From Neocallimastix lanati (nom. inval.) (taxonomy: Eukaryota > Neocallimastigomycota > Neocallimastigomycetes > Neocallimastigales > Neocallimastigaceae): 64,000 nucleotides of DNA. The stretch spans positions 274,001-338,000 of the forward strand of contig JACVTC010000009.1 of the NCBI GenBank assembly GCA_016946835.1. The letters run 5' to 3'. A model generated the notes under the pieces. It was not told where the DNA came from. It did no database searches and saw only the letters and a program-made list of their open reading frames with translations. Positions 12,301 to 23,600 of the stretch are shown here, piece after piece (within the stretch, counting starts at the first letter, position 1; every line of letters starts with the position of its first letter). The position numbers and the translations under genes were made by a program.

Positions 12301-12480
12301 AAAGATTCAAATAAATTAGAAAAATTAAAAGATTCAAATAAATTAGAAAAATTAAAAGATTCAAATAATATAGAAAAATCAAAAAAATCTGAAAAATTAG
12401 AAAAATTAGAACCAAAAAGTTTAAATGAATTGGAAAAAGCATTCAACTTAATGAAAAATAAACTATCGTTCAATATATAG
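9358..12480 (+). CDS. Low-complexity MNN-repeat protein, gene 1 (1040 aa), unknown function
   Basis: Single open frame, first ATG in ACCAAACATG context. Layout: residues about 15-215 carry 16-residue repeats (MIASPLITSHNPSGTG type), including three nearly identical 96-bp double units. Then come Ser/Asn-rich sequence, conserved islands ISKNG..NKYPSP and IENL..IPTFTIPED, and a basic island TRFYKGSLSHMNSL (about 472-486). Met-Asn-Asn repeats fill about 493-714. A basic stretch KKHRTSRKSK precedes the helical island AAETEAAHEFLMKENAKYK (about 797-816). Ser-Asp repeats (about 857-888), KLKDSNKLE repeats (about 952-1011) and a C-terminal helix ELEKAFNLMKNKLSF follow. The islands recur in the paralogue at 43226-45734, which argues the frame is real. 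The basic patches hint at a nuclear protein. No known domain is recognised and there is no signal peptide or membrane span. Confidence 0.85.
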   Translation: MFTTLISKQKPSKTNMMTSTLINSYNLSGTEMLASPLITGQNPSGTTGMIASPIVTGYNPSGTVMIASPLITSHNPSGTGMIASPLITNQNPSGTVMIASPLITSHNPSGTGMIASPLITNQNPSGTVMIASPLITSHNPSGTGMIASPLITNQNPSGTGIMASPLITNQNSSGINMLTSPLIVSQNPSGTSHNPSGTGMMASPLITSYNPTTTSPSSRLIHNQQSIIDNNLGQNNEVTYPLDYQNKSIIANNISSPLSLSYTAKSNTNSNSISANSNSNTKSNNTTTYALLNISKNGNMDYTSNKYPSPSLEATLMEGLQSPLISVSTSSNPSMKGIDSYDHHINTSSSSGGILDNKTSNEANLFFNDSIDIENLDTDDRIPTFTIPEDGCPGSEHTLSPTQEFGTLPTLNMNNQNQNNNYNGNFISSLQSSSLFNNTNAPVTTKSDSMGGTSNSDWNTKHHKNQMISNGHTRFYKGSLSHMNSLINASKAKMNNMNNMNNMNNMNNMNNMNNMNNMNNMNNMNKMYNMNNMNNMNKMYNMNNMNNMNKMYNMNNMNNMNKMYNMNNMNNMNNMNMNNMNNMNNMNNMNKMYNMNNMNNMNNMNNMNNMNNMNNMNNMNNMNNMNNMNNMNNMNNMYNMNNMNNMNNMNNMNNMNNMNNMNNMNNMNNMNNMNNMNNMNNMNNMNNMNNMNNMNNMNNMNDMINMNNMNNISNMNGINNFNHNNYYQVMNLTSKNGYNSNNKEMNNNNNSSSSRYLLYEKQKRKSKNDSKDSKSHKKHRTSRKSKIYIDEEKYLQLAAETEAAHEFLMKENAKYKEEEIKLKERERLKKLESINSSSSSSSKPSPEEKSENSDINSDSNSDSNSDSNSDSNSDSNSDSNSDSNSDSIDSENEEKTTEIKLDYHKEKSKEIEKLKEFYSKSNSNSNSKNEEKIKDSNNSNLENNEQLIKDEEKLKDSNKLEKLKESNKLEKLKDSNKLEKLKDSNKLEKLKDSNKLEKLKDSNNIEKSKKSEKLEKLEPKSLNELEKAFNLMKNKLSFNI
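10834..11500 (+). repeat. In-frame (ATGAATAAT)n coding minisatellite
   Basis: About 70 units of nine bases encoding Met-Asn-Asn, with scattered AAC for AAT, and periodic KMYNMNNMNN variants near 10931-11050 that form a 54-bp higher-order unit. All changes keep the frame, so selection holds the reading frame while the number of units varies by slippage. Confidence 0.93.
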
Positions 12481-12636
12481 AAAAAAAAAATTTTTTTTTC
12501 TTTTTACAATTTATAATATTATTAAATATTTACTATTTACTATTATAATTTTGTTTTAATTTTATTAAAATTTTATTTTTTTTTTTTTAGAAGTATTTTA
12601 AATTTTATTTTATTTATTAATAATAGAAATATATAT

Positions 12637-12765
12637 GATAAAGGAATATTATAAAAGTAAACAAACAAAATTTTTAGTACAATACGTATACATTATAAAT
12701 TACGTATTTAAATCATTGGATAAAATAAATTAATTTCATGAAATCATTTTAACCTTATTTATTAT
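12637..12765 (+). repeat. Dispersed ~125-bp repeat, copy 2
   Basis: Same landmarks as copy 1 at 8471, with about 85-90 % identity by eye. It lies about 155 bases downstream of the stop of the 1040-residue gene, so the gene is flanked by direct repeats about 4.2 kb apart. Confidence 0.75.
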
Positions 12766-12829
12766 ATAATTTATCCTTTAAAGGAAGTAAAACAAAAAAA
12801 AATTATTTTATTTAAATTAAATACTTTGT

Positions 12830-13168
12830 TAAAACAATATATAGTCTTTTTTTTGGGGGGTACTATTTTGTTACAATTTTAATATAATTCAATATTAATT
12901 TATAGTAAGATAAATAAATCTTAATGTAAATTTAAAAAAAAAATTTTATTTTAATCAAATTAAATAATACTCATTACTATATAAAAGAAATTTATGTTAA
13001 AAATAGTATTTTTTGGGTATTATTTTGTTATAATTTTAATATAGTTCAACACTAATTTATCTCAAGATATATTTAAATGTAAATTTCCAAAAAAAAAAAA
13101 AATTAAGCTTATAAATAATTTATATAAAAGAAAAAGAATTTTTTTTTTAAATGAAGATAACGAATTCC

Positions 13169-13205
<37 letters not shown>

Positions 13206-13616
13206 CTATAAATTTAAACCAAAAAAAAAAAAAAAAAATTCAAATAAAAATACTCAAATTACACTAGTTAAAAATGCAATTTGAGTTATAATAGTTTTTT
13301 TTTTTTTTTTTATTTTTTTATGTATTATTTTGTTTGCCATTTTAAAGATAATTAATTATAATTTATTATAAAAATAAATAATAAAAGTTAAAAAAAAGTA
13401 AAAATATTATTTTTATCATTGTAAAAATTTTCTTTTTTAATAAAAAAAAAAAAAAAAAAAAAAGACCTTTATTTTTACAATAATATAATAGTATAAAAAA
13501 AAATAAAATATATATATATATATAATTTTATGAATTTTTTTTTTTAACCATTTTTATTGGTTTAATTTCATAAAGAGATGGAAAATCCCCAAAGGAGGGG
13601 GACGACACTTTACAAA

Positions 13617-13653
<37 letters not shown>

Positions 13654-14161
13654 GAAAAAAAAAGAAAAAAAAATTAAAAAATTAAAAAATTTTATTAAAA
13701 AAAAATTAAAAAAAAAAAAAAAATATTTTAATAAAAATTATAAAAAAAAAAATTTTTTTATAAACAAATTTCTTTGAAAAGATAAAAGTACAAATTCAAA
13801 AATTTTTTATAAAGATAACGAATTCCTCTAAAAAAAAAAAAAAAAAAAAAAAAGTACAATTTCAAAAATTTCTTATAAAGATAACAAATTCCTTTGAAAA
13901 GATAAAAGTACAAATTCAAAAATTTTTTATAAAGATAACGAATTCCTCTAAAAAGATAAAAAAAAAGTACAATTTCAAAAATTTCTTATAAAGATAACAA
14001 ATTCCTATGAAAAGATAAAATAAAAGTACAATTTCAAATTTTACAAAAATTTAAAAGTTAAAAAAATTTTTTTTTTTTTTTTAGATAAAAATCTTATATT
14101 TCATAAATTTTAATTTATAAAAAAAAAAAAAAAAAGCAATATCAAATGACCTAAAACTTAG

Positions 14162-14201
<40 letters not shown>

Positions 14202-14210
14202 TATTTCCGT
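12830..14210. repeat. AT-rich spacer with local tandem duplications
   Basis: No gene. A unit of about 155 bases with GTACTATTTTGTTACAATTT (12858) recurs diverged at about 13015. From about 13755 to 14040, four or five units of roughly 60 bases repeat AAAGATAACGAATTCCTCT and CAAAAATTTCTTATAAAG, with an isolated copy near 13153. Several poly-A and poly-T runs of 20-40 bases separate them. Confidence 0.7.
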
Positions 14211-14535
14211 ATTTCTGGTGTATACTGTACTTTGTAACCTCCCTTAATTTTCAGCAAATCCCTTCAGGGAGCAGTGGGAATATGGAGGTAGTCGCAGCAC
14301 TTTACATCGAAAGAATAAGGTCCCTGCTGGTCAGCCTTAACGGAAATGTTCAGCCTTGGCCCACCCTGAAATGCCCCAGTTCCCTAACTTCCCCTTTTAA
14401 ATATATAACCTAACCCAATGAGCTACGTCCTAGCTACCCTTGGACAAATGTATTAAAAAAACATCAAAAAAAAAAAATAAAAAAAAAAAAAAAAAAAAAA
14501 AGAATACAGATTAGTGGAATATATATCTACGATCA

Positions 14536-14571
<36 letters not shown>

Positions 14572-14847
14572 GGATAACATGTTATGTACCAAAATGCTTT
14601 GTCATTCCCCCTCATACCTCATAGATTTATAATTAAAGGATAGTTACTTACGCCCACCCTCTCAGGCTCACCGTTAACGATCGTTAGTATATCTAGTCCT
14701 ATCTATATTAAACTTTGGAGATTTAAAAATAATAATTATAATCATAATAATAATAATCATAATAGATAAGAGGGGAGTGGGTGAGGGCCTTTCACCAAAA
14801 TTTGTTGCCTATCGCCAGGTTATAATTTCGCCAAAATTTTTAGAAAG

Positions 14848-15100
14848 CATGTGGCGTATTATAAAAATGTTTCATTTCGCCAAATGGCATTTCATCAAAA
14901 TTGAAAATTATTAAATAAATTATTAAATAAATTATTAAATATATTAAATAAATATGTAAATAAATAAATAAAATTAAATATTAGTAAGATTGATGTATTT
15001 GTATTTTTAAAGTAAATATATAAATTTTATAAATAAAATAAAAAGAATTTTTTTTTTTTACATTCATTTAATTATAAATACGCCACTTGGCGAAATGCAA
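14848..15100. mobile_element. MITE-like insertion with GTGGC inverted ends
   Basis: GTGGCGTATTATAA (about 14851-14864) pairs with TTATAAATACGCCAC (about 15072-15086). The next arm, CATTTCGCCAAATGGC (14873-14888), pairs with GCCACTTGGCGAAATG (about 15082-15097). It interrupts landmarks that are contiguous in copy B, so it was inserted after copy A. It is non-coding inside. It relates to the small GTGGC elements elsewhere in the window. Confidence 0.6.
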
Positions 15101-15184
15101 CCTGGGAAAGGCAACTCTCCTTATAGAAGAAAGGGAGGAAAATATATACTTATCTGTAATCCTAACCACCATATTCCTGTTTAG

Positions 15185-15219
<35 letters not shown>

Positions 15220-15259
15220 CTCTTGTTAAGAAAAACCTGAAGAAATGGTCAAAAAAGCA

Positions 15260-15325
15260 AAGAGGGGAATTAAACCAAGGGAACCTTTATGGTATACACC
15301 AGTCAGTCCACGAACTGAATTAAAA
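15260..15325 (-). repeat. tRNA-like box B within copy A (SINE-like?)
   Basis: On the minus strand, GGTTTAATTCCC lies about 40 bases after GTGGACTGACTGG. In copy B the same place reads GGTTCAATCCCC, a good match to the tRNA-type pol III B box, with TGGGCTGGTATATACC as a weak A box. No cloverleaf can be drawn, so this is not a tRNA gene. It may be a tRNA-derived SINE part. Confidence 0.3.
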
Positions 15326-15965
15326 TCAGAATAGATACCTTGGGTTCGATAGAATCGTTGTTTGAAGGCTTATTTTATTTTTTTTTTTTAACTTTAAGCC
15401 CTTTAAAGAGTTTTTTTTTTTTGGAAGCAGCTTAGAGGAGAAAAAGGAAGCCCTTTAAGAGTTTTTTCTTTTTTTTTTGGAAGAAGCTTAAAAGAGAAAA
15501 AGTTCACCCTTTAATACCATGAAGATGACTCTGCATAGTTCTTGATGATACTGAAGATAGTAAACCATAATTCTGATGGAACAATTTCTCACTCTTTTAA
15601 AGTTATTGTTCTTTTCATAAAGGTCCATTATGCTAAAGAAGAAGAGGATAGACAATCCCTGAGGAAGCCCTTCTTGAACATAAAAGAAAAATGACTTTAA
15701 GAAAAGTAGAGATAGTATTTAAAAACAAATATATATATAAACCAAATCTTTATATTAATGCGCCACAAAAAATGGAAAAGGTTTTTAGACCCTTTTCGAT
15801 TTATTAAAGTTCCATTTTAAAGTTTTATGGGCCTCAAAATGTTATAACCTTTCGTTTTTTTTTTTACAATCGAAGGAAGGAAATATATATTTGAAAGAAA
15901 TATATCTATTAAAGAGGTGAAACCATTTTGTTTGTGATGCTGTGTAACATTCCTAAATAAATAAA

Positions 15966-18489
15966 TAAAAAAAAAAATTTTTTTTGTATTATAAATTTTT
16001 ATAAATTAATATTAATTTTTAATATAAATTTAAATTAATGATATCTATGCTACTATATTATTTATATATAATCATAGTATAAATAACATCATTGTATTTG
16101 GATTGCCTTTTTAGCTCTAGTTTAGTTTAGTAAAAAAAAAATATGTGATTTATTGCATTGATTTTGTTAGCAGTTTTGTACTAGTTTTGCTATGTTTTGG
16201 TATCCAAATGACATATATACAGGTCAAGAAATTTTAATATTATATATCAACTATGCTAAATATATAATAAATATACTATATCATACACATATATTATATC
16301 AACTCTAACACATACTTTATTATATATAAACTATAGCAATATATGTAGTTAGCATATATAAGCAGTATAAGTACATATTGGTATATTTAATAATAATAAT
16401 TAAGCTATGTTGTTAATGATATTAAATGTGAAAGTATTGATATTGATGTATACTAACAACTGGTAATACCAATATACTATTCATATATATTATTAATATA
16501 TTGCAATATAATTCATATATGTATTATGCATGCTAGTTATAGTTATTATGCATATGTTGGATTAAATAGTACATAGTTCAAGCATATTTAAATTAATAAT
16601 AATAGTAAAAATAATAATAAATGTAATACTAGCATAATATTGCAACCTATGCGTATATTCATTATATGTGTGTATAGCATGAATGCAATGAAACAGCACC
16701 GAATAACATGCACATGTTATGAAAGCTGTGAATGCAATGAAGTGCTGTGAAGTGCAATTCATACATCATATCAATATACTCTATCGACCAATTTTATTTT
16801 AAATAATCTTATAGTTAATATATATTATCCTAGCTAGTTATTATTATATTATTTATATATTTTATTAAATATTAATTATTTTATTTATTAATATTATTTT
16901 AAATATATTTATTTAATTATTTTAAATATATTTATTTAATTAATTTAATATTATTATATTATTTATTAATTTATTTATTTATTTATTTATTTAATATTTA
17001 TATTATTATTTTAACTATATATTGGTATATTTATAAACTAGCTAGGATAATAGTAATATATATGCTATATATATATATATATTAACTTACGGAATATAGT
17101 GTTACCTTTGACGTACTTTTATATATAATATAATCAGCATAGTTTTAATATATATATTAGTTGCAAATTAGCTAGTTAATCACATAAGTTAACTTAATAT
17201 GCTGATATGCTATTGTTATTAAAAATTTATATGATTATACAGCTAATAAACATGTTTATGCCAAATATTATATTAAATATATAAGTTTTAGAATATATTA
17301 ATATTAATAAATTATTATTTTTAATATTATTTATAAAATGATTTATGAATTTATATTGATTAACTAGTTAGAGTAATTGGAATATATAGAACTATATAGG
17401 TTCTGTTATTTTTAATGTATTATATGCATAATTTGTTAATATATCAATATATGCTTAAACTTATTAATTAACTATCTATCCTTAGTTTGATACAATATCA
17501 ATATATATGCTATGTTATTTAATATAATAATATATGCAAGTATAGTTAGCTTTATATGCTGTTTGCAACCTACATTTGATATAAGTGATTGATATAATTA
17601 TATGCATTGGCTAGTTTATTTGATAGTGTATTGATAGCATAATTAGCGTCAAACAGCATACAAATACATATATGAATGTTGCTATATTTTATACTGTTAT
17701 TTTTTTGTATCAATTTGTACTAAAAAATACACATAATACATAAGTCACGTGATTAAAAGCATATATATAAATGATGCAAAAAAAAAAATAAATATCAACT
17801 ATACCTATTTAACATATATGTATATCAGCTATAATAGTTTAACAGATATCAACTCTAACACACACATATATATAAACTAACAAGATAATAGTAAAGTGCA
17901 TATTGCATGATGATAGTGTTACAAGCATATGTTGATATATAAACTTACATAGATGGTACACATATTAAATCAACAATACAGTCCTTAGTTGATATCATAC
18001 AATATGGTGAATATATAATGTATGCAGTTGCTGCAGTGCGAATAAGCGTGCATGAATAACGCAGTTATTCAATGCTGCGATATAATTCGCCACATGTATA
18101 TGTGCGATATATATTCTATAGCTATGACATATTTAATATAAAATATATATAGTTTATTAGTATTATTATTTTAAATTATAAATATATTTATTTTAATAAT
18201 TATTTAATTTAAATATTTATATATTATAGTTTAATAAATATATTATTATTTTAATCAATTATTTTATTATTATTTTAATCAATTATTTTATTATTTATTT
18301 TAATAATATATTTAATTTATATTAATATATTATTATTATATTATATTTAATTTATATTCTATATAAATAAATATATAAATATATTATTTTATTTATATTG
18401 AAATAATATTATATTAATTTAATTATATTTATATTATTATATTATTTATATATTTTATATTATTATTTTAATATATATTTTACCATATG
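15966..18489. other. TA/GCAT-rich unique spacer between element copies
   Basis: No gene. The texture is unlike the rest of the window: few homopolymers, many TATATA, TGCATA and TAGCTAG words, and local GC-richer clusters (about 16675-16760 with repeated GAATGCAATGAA and GAAGTGC; about 18020-18110 with GCAGTTGCTGCAG and ATTCGCCACATG). The words CTAGCTAG near 16830 and 17040 sit in opposite orientation as an approximately 200-bp inverted pair. About 2.5 kb between two copies of one mobile element, it may be the inside of a larger composite insertion. Confidence 0.45.
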
Positions 18490-19570
18490 AACTAGGATGA
18501 TATTGTTGGTGCTTCTCCAAAGTTCCTAACTTCTTTTTTGAAGCATAACCTAACCCAATAAGATACGTACAAGCTTCCATGGCAAATACATCAAAATGTC
18601 AGAAATATTTCAATTTAATAGAATACATCTACATCAAGTTTGTATATAAATATATATATTATATATCTACCTTGGATACATGTTACATACCCAAATGCTA
18701 GTAATTTCTTCCTAAATATAAATTAAATGATAGTACTTACACAACCCTCTCAGGCCCACAATCAGGATAGCATCGTATCTATGAATTACTTTTTGAGATT
18801 TTAGAATAATATAATATATATAAAATGTAAATACTTGTCTGCAACCCTAACCACCATATTCCTGTAAAAAAAAAACCTCTGGTAAGGAAAACCTGACGAG
18901 TGGTCAAAGTCAGGGGATTGAACCAAGGAAACTTTATGGTATATACCAGCCCACGGATGAAAAAAAAAAAAAAAAAAAATTCAGGATAGAACCTGGGTTC
19001 GACTGAGTCATTATTCGATGATTGTTTTTTTTTTGGTTTTTCATTACTTTACTGCTTGAAAAAAGGAAGCTCTTAGTAGTTTTTTTATGGAGCAACTTAG
19101 AAGAGAAGGAGATGAAGATGACCCTGCGTGGTTCTTGATGATACTATCTTCAGTATCATCAAGAAAAAACCATAATTCCGATGGAACAATTATTTACTCT
19201 TTTAATGATATTTTTCTTTCCATGAAAATCTATTATGCTGAAGAAGATGATGATAATGATCCCTGAATAAGCCTTCTTGAACATAAAAGAAAAATGATTA
19301 TAGAGAATTAGAGAAAGTATTAAAAAAAATATATAAATATATATGTATATAAGCTAAAGAAATCTTTTTATTAATGCGCCACATAAACTGGAAGAGGTTT
19401 AGACCCTTTCAATTTATTTAAGTTCCATTTTAAGGTTTTATATGAGCCTCAAAATGTAATACCTTTTGTTTTTTACAATTGAAGAAAAGAAAAAAAAGAA
19501 CTTACTTGAGAGAAATATACCTATTAAGGATGTGAAACATTTTGTGATTCTGTGTAACATTCCTAAAAAT
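18490..19570. mobile_element. GC-richer dispersed element, copy B (decayed)
   Basis: Same landmark order as copy A but without the GTGGC insertion and with shorter poly-A/T runs, so it is more compact. It starts GCTTCTCCAAAGTTCCTAAC and ends GTGTAACATTCCTAAA. A local inverted repeat, TTGATGATACT..AGTATCATCAA, sits at about 19135-19165. It encodes nothing intact. Identity to copy A is roughly 75-85 % by eye, suggesting old insertions. Confidence 0.6.
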
Positions 19571-19937
19571 TAAAAAAAAATTTAATTATAAATTTAATAA
19601 ATTTATATTAATTTTTATATAAATTTAAATTAATAAATAAATAAATAAAAATAAAATTTTAATCCTTTGTTTAATAATTAATCTGTCTTTATTTTCTTAA
19701 AAAAAATTATTTTGTTTTAAAATTTATTTTATTTTTTTTTAAAAAAAAAATGATCACTATATATATACATATAAAAATAACAAATAAAAAAAAAAATAAA
19801 GAAAATTAAATATTTATATATTTTATTATAAATGATTATAATCATTATTTATTTTATTATTATTTATTTTATTTTTACTTCTTTTTTATTACCTTTTTCA
19901 TTACTTCATTAAGATACTCTCAAAGGAAGGAAGATTT

Positions 19938-20060
19938 GATAAAGGAATATTATAAAAGTAAACAAAAATTTATAGTACCATTCGTATAACACCATAAATT
20001 ACTTATTTAAATAATTGAATAAAAATTAATTAATTTACATATAATCATTTTGAATATTAT
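19938..20060 (+). repeat. Dispersed ~125-bp repeat, copy 3
   Basis: Starts GATAAAGGAATATTATAAAA like the two copies around gene 1, but is more diverged in the middle. It is followed directly by a T-run and then element copy C, so this copy is not tied to a gene. Confidence 0.7.
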
Positions 20061-20099
20061 TATAAAAATTTTTTTTATAATTTTTTTTTTTTTTTTGTT

Positions 20100-20440
20100 T
20101 TTTACTTCCTATCTGTACTGCCTTTACTTACCCCCTTCCTCCCCCTCTAGGACAATGGAAAGTATCAAGGTAGTCCTAACAACTTGGCATAGGCAGATAA
20201 TGTTCCCTACCGGATAGCCTTACTGAAATGTTCAACAATGACCCTCTAACAATCTGCATAATATTGCCTAATTTTTTTTTTTTAGTTAACGCTTTTTTTT
20301 TTTTTCTCAGAGACGCTTCTCCAAAGCTCCTAACTTCTTATTTGAAGCATAACCTAACCCAATAAGATACGTAATGAGCTTCCTTTGGCAAATGCATAAG
20401 GATGTCAGAAAAATTTCAATTCAATCCGTTAGAAAATCAG
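20100..20440. mobile_element. Partial copy C of the GC-richer element
   Basis: Matches the first part of copy A (AAGGTAGTC, CCTTACTGAAATGTTCA) and then the CTTCTCCAAAGCTCCTAAC and CCTAACCCAATAAGATACGT landmarks of copies A and B. It stops at about 20425, shortly before the large tandem array begins. Confidence 0.6.
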
Positions 20441-20639
20441 TTAATGACATGTTAATTAGATATTGGGTTAAACAGATGATTTAAGCTGTTAATAAGCATG
20501 CTATTAGACTTCAGAAGTTATCATTTATTATATATTTATTAATTTTAATTAGTATATATAAGAAATATTTATATATTAATAATTCTTTTATATTAGTTTA
20601 TAGACTTCATAAAATTATAATTTAATATTTATTCAAATA

Positions 20640-23600
20640 ATTTATCAGTTAATTGGTTAGCTATTAAGTTAATTAGTAAATTTAGTAGGAATTCTTTTGA
20701 TAATTAATTAGAAAGTTTACCTTTTAGTATATTTGTTTGTCTGTTATTATTTGTTAGTTAACGAGTAGAATCTTATTTACTTTGTTAATTAATAATATTA
20801 TTATTAGTTTGTTTAATAATTAGTGTTTCTGTTAATTTGTTTATTAGTTTATTAATACTATTAATACTTATTTAGTTAATTAATTAATTAGCATCCTTAC
20901 TATAGTTAATTAGTTAGTTTGTTAGTTTGCTTGTTCGTTAGTTCTCTTATTTGATAGTTCATAAGCTATATTTTTTTACTTATTTAGTAAATTTTCTAAA
21001 TAGATAGTTACTTATTAGTTATATTTATTTATTTAATTTATTTATTTAGTAATTTTTCAAACTAGAGAGTTAATTCACTTGTTTGCTGTTTTACTAATTA
21101 ATACTATATTAGAATTTATTTATTTAATGAATTAATAAGTTTATTAGATTATTTTAATAGTATCTTATATTTAATTTATCTATTTACTTATCTATTTATT
21201 TATCTATTTATTTATTTACCAATTTTTCTTTCTTTTAGTTAAATTATTTGTTTTTTTTACAAGTGGTATTTATTATTTAATTATATAGTCTTTTGTCTAT
21301 ACGATCAGATGTTAACTTTTATATATTTAGAATAAATAAATTTATTATTATTTATCTAACATTTGACTAATTAATTTATTTATTCTAAATTAGATATTTA
21401 TTTGTTTTATTTACTTATTAACTTTTTTTTTGTTTACTTTTTAATATATTCGAATAATATGTCAGTTAGTGAGTTAGTTATTAAGTTGATTAGTAAAATT
21501 TAAAGGTGGTATTTATTTTTTTGTTAATTAATTAGAAAATTTACCTGTTAGTTTATTTGTTTGTTTTATTTATTAATTAACAAATAGTATATATATTTAT
21601 TAAGGTAATTAATAATATATTTACTAAATGGTTACTGTTTCTGTTAATTTGTTTATTAGTTTATTAATAATATTAATATTTAATTAATTAATTAATTAGA
21701 ATGTTTACTATAGTTAATTAGTTAGTTTGTTAGTTTGCTTCTTTGTTAGTTTGCTTGATTGTTAATTTGCTTGGTTGTATAGTTTATTTGTTATTAAGTT
21801 ACATTTATTTATTTATTTAGTATGTATTCTAAATTGATAATTAATTTACTTATAAGTTGTATTTATTTATTTATTTATAGAGTAAGTTTTTTCAAACTAG
21901 AGAGTTAATTCCCTTGACTGTTAGTTCAATAATTAATGCAAGAGTAAAATTTATTTATTTAGTTAATTAATTAGTAATTAATTAGTTTATTAAGTTATTT
22001 TAATTGTATATTTTATTATATTATATTTTTATTAATTTATTAATTTGTTATTTATTTATTTATTCATTTTACCAATTTTTTTTTTTTTGATTATAATATT
22101 TGTTAGTACACTAGTAGTATTTTATTATATATTTATAATGTATTTTATCTATGCGATCATATGTTAATTTATATATATTAAGAAAGTTAAGTTAGATAAA
22201 TAATACTAATAATAAGTTTATTTATTCTAAATTAGATATTTTTAGTTTTTTTATTTACTTTTTAATCATATTTTAGCTTATTTTTTAATATATTCAAATA
22301 ATTTATCAGTTTGTGAGTTATTAAGTTAATTAGTTGAATTTTGAAGTGGTATTTACTTATTTTATTAATTAATTAGCTAATTTATCATTCAGTATATTTG
22401 TTTGATTGTTTATTTTTTGTAGTATGTCTTTACTTAATTAATAATAAAATGATTAGTGTTTTTGTTATTTTTTATATTAATTTATTAATACTATTAATAA
22501 TATTTAGTTAATGAATTAAATAGCATGTTTAATATAGTTAATTAGTTACTTTGTTCGTTTGCTTGTTTATTAGTTTATTAATTAGTTTATAAGTTCTTTT
22601 TATTTATTTATTTAGTAAGTTTTCTAAAGCAATAATTAATTTACTTATACGTTGTATTTATTTATTTATTTATATAGTAAGCTTTCAAACTAGAGAGTTA
22701 ATTCACTTGTTTGTTACAAATTAGTGCAAAAGTAGAATTTATTTATAATGTAAATTGATAAATTTATTAAATTATTTTAATTATATCTTATATGTTATTT
22801 ATCTATTTATTTATTTATTTATTTACTTTACCAATTTTTTTTTATATTTGGTTATAATATCTATTAGTTCATTAGTAGTATTTTTTATTTTAAATTATAT
22901 TTTATATATATAGTCATATAATAGTTTTTATATATTCAAAAATCAAATAGTTAGATATATAATAATATATTTTTATCTACTAAATTAGATATTTGGTTAT
23001 TTAATTTATTTTTTAATTTGTTTTAGCTGATTTTTAAGTTTTTCAAATAATTTAAAAGTTAGTTGGTTTAGTTATCAAGTTATTAAGTAAATTTAGTAAA
23101 GGTATTTATTTCTTTTGTTAATTAATTAGAAAGTATACCTGCTAGTTTATTTGTTTGTCTTCTTATTTGTTAGTTAATGAGAGGGATATATTTACTAAAT
23201 TAATTACTAATAAGTTTACTAGTTAGCTAAATGGTTAGTATTTTTGTTATTTTGTTTATTAATTTACTAATAATATTAATATTTATTTAGTTAATTAATT
23301 AATTAGAATGCTTAGTATTGTTAATTAATTAGTTCGTTAAAAATTGTTTATTTGTTAGATTGCTTGTTTGTTAGTTTATTAGTTATTAAATTGTATTTAT
23401 TTATTTATTTATTTATATGTTAATATATTTACTTTACCAATTTTTTATTTTTTCTGATTATAATATTTGTTAGTCCACTTTTACTTTTTTATTATTTAGT
23501 TATATTGTCTTTTATCCATACGATCATATGCTAATTTTTATATAATCAAAAATTCAAATAGTTAATTAAAATATAACAAAATTTTATATTATAAATTAGA

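Larger units (their letters stand above)
14215..15965. mobile_element. GC-richer dispersed element, copy A (decayed)
   Basis: Noticeably GC-richer than the surroundings and paralogous to 18490-19570. Landmarks occur in the same order: CCTAACCCAATRAGMTACGT, CACCCTCTCAGGC, CCTAACCACCATATTCCTGT, GGAACCTTTATGGTATA, GGGTTCGA, CATAATTCTGATGGAACAA, ATTAATGCGCCACA and GTGTAACATTCCTAAA. The first 200 bases also match 20100-20440. On the minus strand there is a short RT-like motif (EGLPQG) near 15660-15675, so a LINE or other retroelement is possible, but the evidence is weak. A GTGGC-type inverted repeat is inserted at about 14848-15100. The copy is broken many times and encodes nothing intact. Confidence 0.6.

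Noticed and set aside
15087-15323. 78-codon ORF with poly-Lys
   Set aside because: Lies across the end of the MITE-like insert and copy A of a mobile element, contains a poly-A run, and the equivalent in copy B is not open.
16562-16762. 66-codon minus-strand ORF rich in His, Cys and Thr
   Set aside because: Made of short repeated words (GAATGCAATGAA) in a TA/GCAT-rich spacer; no sustained coding signal either side.
18913-18953. tRNA gene (GGTTCAATCCCC on the minus strand)
   Set aside because: Only a B-box-like word is convincing; no acceptor or anticodon stem can be drawn.
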